Position numbers and translations under genes: made by a program. This document shows positions 1 through 3,800 of a DNA stretch of 6,062 nucleotides, piece by piece. How positions within the stretch are numbered: position 1 is the first letter of the stretch; each line of letters begins with the position of its first letter. Where the stretch lies: the NCBI GenBank assembly GCA_943329165.2, contig CALQCV020000128.1, positions 1 through 6,062 on the forward strand. Direction: 5' to 3'. The notes below the pieces were generated by a model. That model made no database searches and was not told where the DNA came from. It saw only the letters and a program-made list of their open reading frames with translations. This DNA is from Candidatus Nitrotoga sp. CP45 (GTDB lineage: Bacteria; Bacteroidota; Bacteroidia; Flavobacteriales; Flavobacteriaceae).

Positions 1-108
1 CTTATAGGTGAATTCGCCTTTTTCTACTTGCGAAATAACAGCTAATTTAAAGCCCAAATTATAATCACGTTGACTACGCTTTTCTGGTCTATTTTCTGAT
101 TTATTCAT
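1..108 (-). CDS. IS3-family transposase OrfA subunit, N-terminal fragment (runs off the left edge)
   Basis: Reading from the ATG at 108-106 toward position 1 gives 36 codons with no stop. The residues include RSQRDYNLGFKLAVISQVEK followed by GEFTYK. This matches the start of the helix-turn-helix OrfA protein of IS3-family elements, where a basic segment and 'Y..(G/A)FKL.V...VEKGE.TYKQA' lead into the DNA-binding helices. In this family OrfA binds the element's ends, and OrfB, usually made by programmed frameshifting, carries the DDE catalytic core. Neither the rest of OrfA nor OrfB is visible. The start is fixed because an in-frame TGA lies seven codons upstream of the ATG. No Shine-Dalgarno sequence is visible. 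The family call rests on recalled family patterns, not on a search. Confidence 0.75.
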   Translation of the reverse strand, partial: MNKSENRPEKRSQRDYNLGFKLAVISQVEKGEFTYK

Positions 109-122
109 AATAAGTCGATTTT

Positions 123-148
123 GTGTCAACTTATTTCAGGACGGGACA
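123..148 (-). repeat. Presumed terminal inverted repeat of the IS3-type element
   Basis: On the minus strand this segment starts TGTCCCGTCCTGAAATAA and continues with GTTGACAC, directly upstream of the transposase start. A TG-initiated terminal repeat of about 25 bases is standard for IS3-family elements. The TTGACA-like hexamer could also serve as a -35 element for the transposase. The partner repeat is outside the window, so the length is a guess. Confidence 0.5.
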
Positions 149-157
149 ATAACAACA

Positions 158-187
158 AAAAAGACCGCTATTGCTAACGGTCTTTTT
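158..187. terminator. Rho-independent terminator, probably bidirectional
   Basis: A 10-bp perfect stem (AAAAAGACCG at 158-167 paired with CGGTCTTTTT at 178-187) encloses a 10-base loop. Two inner T-A pairs could reduce that loop to four bases. A T-run follows the G+C part of the stem on the plus strand, and the A-run on the other arm gives a T-run on the minus strand, so it could work in both directions. No plus-strand gene lies to its left in the window. It may originally have ended a gene now separated from it by the insertion sequence. It also insulates the downstream pair of genes from transposon transcription. Confidence 0.85.
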
Positions 188-209
188 AGTATCTATTAAA
201 TTTCAATTA

Positions 210-242
210 TTGAAACCTTTTAACAAAACAAATATACCTTTA
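210..242 (+). promoter_or_regulatory. Weak Bacteroidota-type promoter candidate
   Basis: The Bacteroidota sigma factor recognises roughly TTG, a 17-23 base gap, then TAnnTTTG. Here TTG at 210-212 is followed after 22 bases by TACCTTTA at 235-242, which misses only the last G. Transcription would start near 250 and leave a leader of about 100 bases before the ATG at 353. The region is very AT-rich, so chance matches are likely. The rest of 188-352 shows no gene, no RNA element I recognise and no clear operator. Confidence 0.25.
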
Positions 243-352
243 AACTTAAAATTTTAGCTTTTAAACGATTATTCTTGCCTTTCATAGAAAAAATTAGGTT
301 GGCTAGTAATATGTATCTAATTTCAATAAATAATTCTACTAAAATTATTTAT

Positions 353-811
353 ATGAAAACAAATTCCCAAACAAAACTTCCAAAATTTCAATCTAAACAA
401 TTGATTGAACAAGCTAGTATTTACAAATCAACAAATATTTTGAAATTTATTTTTGCATTGCTATTTGTAATTACTGTAAATCAAATTTCTTATTCACAAA
501 CTAACTTAACGCCAGATGTATGCAGTCAATGGGAATCATTTGGTCAAAGTGGAAACAATGCTCTGCTTTCTTTGAGAACTTGTCAAGAAACAGATAACAA
601 TACTGCTTATTTTGAGATCAAAAATGATTCAAACTATGATGTAAGACTAAGATACGTTATAAATTTCAACAATGGGCGAACCATTACCGGAAATGCTGCT
701 ATACAATTAGATGATAAAAAACGTATTAGTTCAAAACAATTTATTGATTCCATTGGAAGTGGAATTCAATCCTGGGAATTCAATAATATTATATTTAATG
801 GGCAACCATAA
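353..811 (+). CDS. Small secreted protein of unknown function (152 aa)
   Basis: I do not recognise a named family. The frame is open from a TTG at 275, but the first convincing start is the ATG at 353 (MKTNSQTKL...); an in-frame ATG at 311 is the alternative. From 353, residues 1-29 form an unusually long polar leader. A hydrophobic segment follows (about 30-46, LKFIFALLFVITVNQ), ending in ISYSQ, which suggests signal peptidase I cleavage between Ser48 and Gln49. The mature part is about 104 residues and has two cysteines, Cys57 and Cys77, possibly a disulfide. It also has alternating hydrophobic segments (AYFEIKN, VRLRYVINFNNG, WEFNNIIFNG) that suggest a small all-beta domain. No catalytic motif is visible, and no T9SS C-terminal sorting domain, so the periplasm is the likely location. 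No Shine-Dalgarno sequence is present, as usual in this phylum. The next gene starts 53 bp after the TAA with no terminator between, so the two are probably co-transcribed. Confidence 0.8.
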   Translation: MKTNSQTKLPKFQSKQLIEQASIYKSTNILKFIFALLFVITVNQISYSQTNLTPDVCSQWESFGQSGNNALLSLRTCQETDNNTAYFEIKNDSNYDVRLRYVINFNNGRTITGNAAIQLDDKKRISSKQFIDSIGSGIQSWEFNNIIFNGQP

Positions 812-864
812 CATGGTATTATCAACACAATTGAAACAAAAAATTTAACATAAAAAATAGTTTT

Positions 865-3800
865 ATGAAATCAAAAATTACCTTTTTATTATTAGCATTC
901 TTTATGCTTGTTGGTAATACTTATTCGCAAAATCCACTTAAAAATTTTGCCGCAGGATCTTATATTGTTGATATGGGTCAAAACTCAACTATCAATTTAG
1001 GCTTAAAACCTTATGGGTTTGTATATGCCTTAATTAAAAATAATAATGTACCAGTCTACTGGTCAATAAATTCGGCTAAAGTTAAAGATGGAATTGATTT
1101 TATATTACCTGCTAATTCAGGTGGTAAAAGTTATAAAGGAGGTACCTTTATTATTTCAGCTGAAGATGCTTTGAGTCCAACTATAACAGCTTTAATTAGT
1201 ACTTGGAGAACCAATGGCGCCGTGATCGACGGCCCTATTCCAAACGCCTTTTCAGCTCCGGTTTATACTAAACTTACAAGTTGGCCAAGAGGATTATTAG
1301 ACACTGATAATGGAGCATTAATTGTTCCTTATTATGCTAATGCCGGAGTGCCTTCTAGCTCTTATGTTACCCAAGCAAACCCAACACAACTTACAAATTG
1401 TGGGGATGTATACATTTTACCTCATGCTGATCCTCAAGATTGGTCTTCAACATATGTAACAGCTTTAAGAAACTATATAAATAATGGAGGTTCATTATGG
1501 GTAGGGTGTCATGCAGTAAGTGCCTTAGATATGGTCTCGCCAAATCCATTTAATTTCCTTACAACAACAGGGCTTGTTCCTTTTGGTGACCACAATAAAC
1601 CTACATTATTAGGAACCTACAATCCTGCTGCTGCTGCAGATCCTATTATGCAATTTATGGGAACTGTTGATGCATCTATGCAAAATGGTTCAGAAAGAAT
1701 ATATCTTCCAAAAGTTGGTTCTACTTGGTTATCTAATACAAGAGTCGCTGTTTATCAAAACAACTATACTGATGCAACAACTAACCAAACATATACTTTT
1801 CCTTCAAATGCTGCAGCTATTATAGCTTATGGCCCTGCTTATGGAGACCCAACAAAAGGTACTATCATGTATGAAGCAGCTCATTCATATGATGGAAATG
1901 GAACCATACAATCTCAGATTGCAACTCAAAGAGCTTATTTTAACTTTTTACTAGCATCTGGTGCTCAAAAACAAATGACAATTACATTTGCAGGTAATTT
2001 TCCAACGTTAATAACTCCAGGACAATCTTATACTTTAAATGCATCGGTAACAGGAAATATTGGCGCCGTGACTTATGAGTGGTCAGTTGAAGGGGGTGGA
2101 ACATTTTCTAGTATAACTACAGTTCCAACTACTTATACCGCCCCTGCTACTTATGGTAATAAAATAATAAAATTAAAAGTTACGGATTCCTGTGGAAGAG
2201 TTAATTTTATTACTACTTTTTTAGAAACTTTACCTCCACCAAACACTTCATGTAATTCTAAAGACCTAGAAGTCGTTGAAACAAAATTAACTGGTGGTGA
2301 TATTTGTAACTCATGTACTCCTGGAGCTCCATTAACCAGAACATTGACTATGTCAGTAAATAATACTACTGGTTCAGTAAGAACATCTTTTGCTTTTTGG
2401 GGATTGCTTAGCATATATGATGGAATTACTGGTGCTTTGATATCATCAATAGTAAGGACAGGTTGTGGTGGACCATTACCTCCTAATTCAATAAGTTCAT
2501 TAGATTTTGGTGTAGTGAATTACAATTGTGGTCAAGTAATTAAAATTTCAGATGTTTTTTTAGCTTGGACTTCTTCTAGCCCTAATGAAACATGTCCTTT
2601 AGACTCAAATAACATTTCTCCAAAATGCGGTAGAATTCCAACATTAACAGTAAACACAGGTGTTAATGGTGAATTTGTTTTAACTGATTCTCAATGTAGT
2701 TCTGCAACGGGCGCAATTGATTTAACTACTACTGGAGGAACAGCTCCGTTTACTTATTTATGGACTGCTTCTGCTGGTGGTGTAATTCCTTCAGGACAAT
2801 CAACAAATCAAGATTTAACAGGATTACTCCCTGGAACGTATACTGTTGTCATTAAAGATGTCAACAATTGTACAATTACTAAAACAAGAACAATCGGAAC
2901 AACAACTGCTCTAGTTGCAACATTTGCAGATACTAGCAATATTACAGTAGCATGTGGAGCTGTAACAACAAGTTCTTTAAGCTATACCAATAGTAGTAAT
3001 GGAGGATGTTTGATTAGTGGTTCCGTTACTTCAACATTAAGTTCACAATCTCCAGCTGGCGCTTGTGGTGGAACAGTTACTGAAAGTTGGACATTCACTG
3101 ACACATATGGTAGAACTATAACAAATTCAAGAACCATTACTGTAAGTCCTGCTGAGTTGCCTACTATGACTGCGCCTGCAAATATTACTGTAGCTTGTGG
3201 CGGATTGCCTTCCCCAAGTACAATCGCTTTTTCTAATGGATTAATTGGTGGTTGTTTAATCAGTGGAACTTCTAATACTTCTACTTTTTCTACAACACCT
3301 AATTCTTGTGGAGGTACTGTAACTGAAACATGGACAGCAACAGACTCCTGTGGTAGAGCATTGGCTTCAGTATCAAGAACTATTACTGTTAGTCCAGCGG
3401 CTTTACCAACCATGACAGCCCCTGATGATATTACTGTAACATGTGGTGGGTTGCCTTCCCCAAGTACAATCGCTTTTTCTAATGGATTAAGTGGTGATTG
3501 TTTAATCAGTGGAACTTCTAATACTTCTACTTTAACAACTACAACTCCAGGTTACTGTAATGGAAAAGTTACTGAAACATGGACCGCAACAGACACTTGT
3601 GGAAGACTTCTTGCTTCTGTATCTAGAACTATTACAATAGATGATGCTACAGCGCCAACCTTTTCAGCTTTACCAGCAGCAAGTTCAATAAGTTATAGTT
3701 CAACACCATCTTTCCAACAAGCTGTAGCGACTGACACATGTAGTTCAGTGACTTTAACGTTTAATGATGTTGCTACTACACCAAATTGTAATGGTTCATA

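Larger units (their letters stand above)
1..148 (-). mobile_element. IS3-family insertion sequence, one end only
   Basis: Read on the minus strand, this is the 5' end of an insertion sequence: a presumed terminal inverted repeat beginning TGTCCCGTCCTGAAATAA at 148, a leader of about 40 bases, then the start of an OrfA-type transposase. The outer boundary at 148 is set by the TG...CA ends usual in IS3-family elements. The other end and the target-site duplication lie outside the window, so neither the boundary nor intactness can be confirmed. The element points away from the two secreted-protein genes to its right. Confidence 0.7.

Noticed and set aside
239..266. AT-only imperfect inverted repeat around AAAATTTT
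   Set aside because: Pairing is short, interrupted and made only of A-T pairs, as expected by chance in this AT-rich spacer.
275..352. Upstream extension of the small secreted protein from a TTG at 275
   Set aside because: TTG starts are uncommon in this phylum, and the extension puts a further 26 residues ahead of an already long signal-peptide leader. The ATG at 353 is preferred and the ATG at 311 remains possible.
857..865. TAGTTTTA resembling a -7 promoter element just before the giant gene
   Set aside because: It overlaps the start codon, and the nearest upstream TTG is 24 bases away, so a promoter here would leave no leader; co-transcription from upstream is simpler.
2151..2414. Minus-strand open frame of 87 codons
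   Set aside because: It lies wholly inside the giant plus-strand gene, has no recognisable domain or signal peptide, and mirrors the Thr/Ser/Gly-rich coding on the other strand.
2982..3413. Minus-strand open frame of 143 codons with internally repeated residues
   Set aside because: Its internal repetition is the antisense image of the HYR-like repeats; there is no upstream start signal and no family resemblance.
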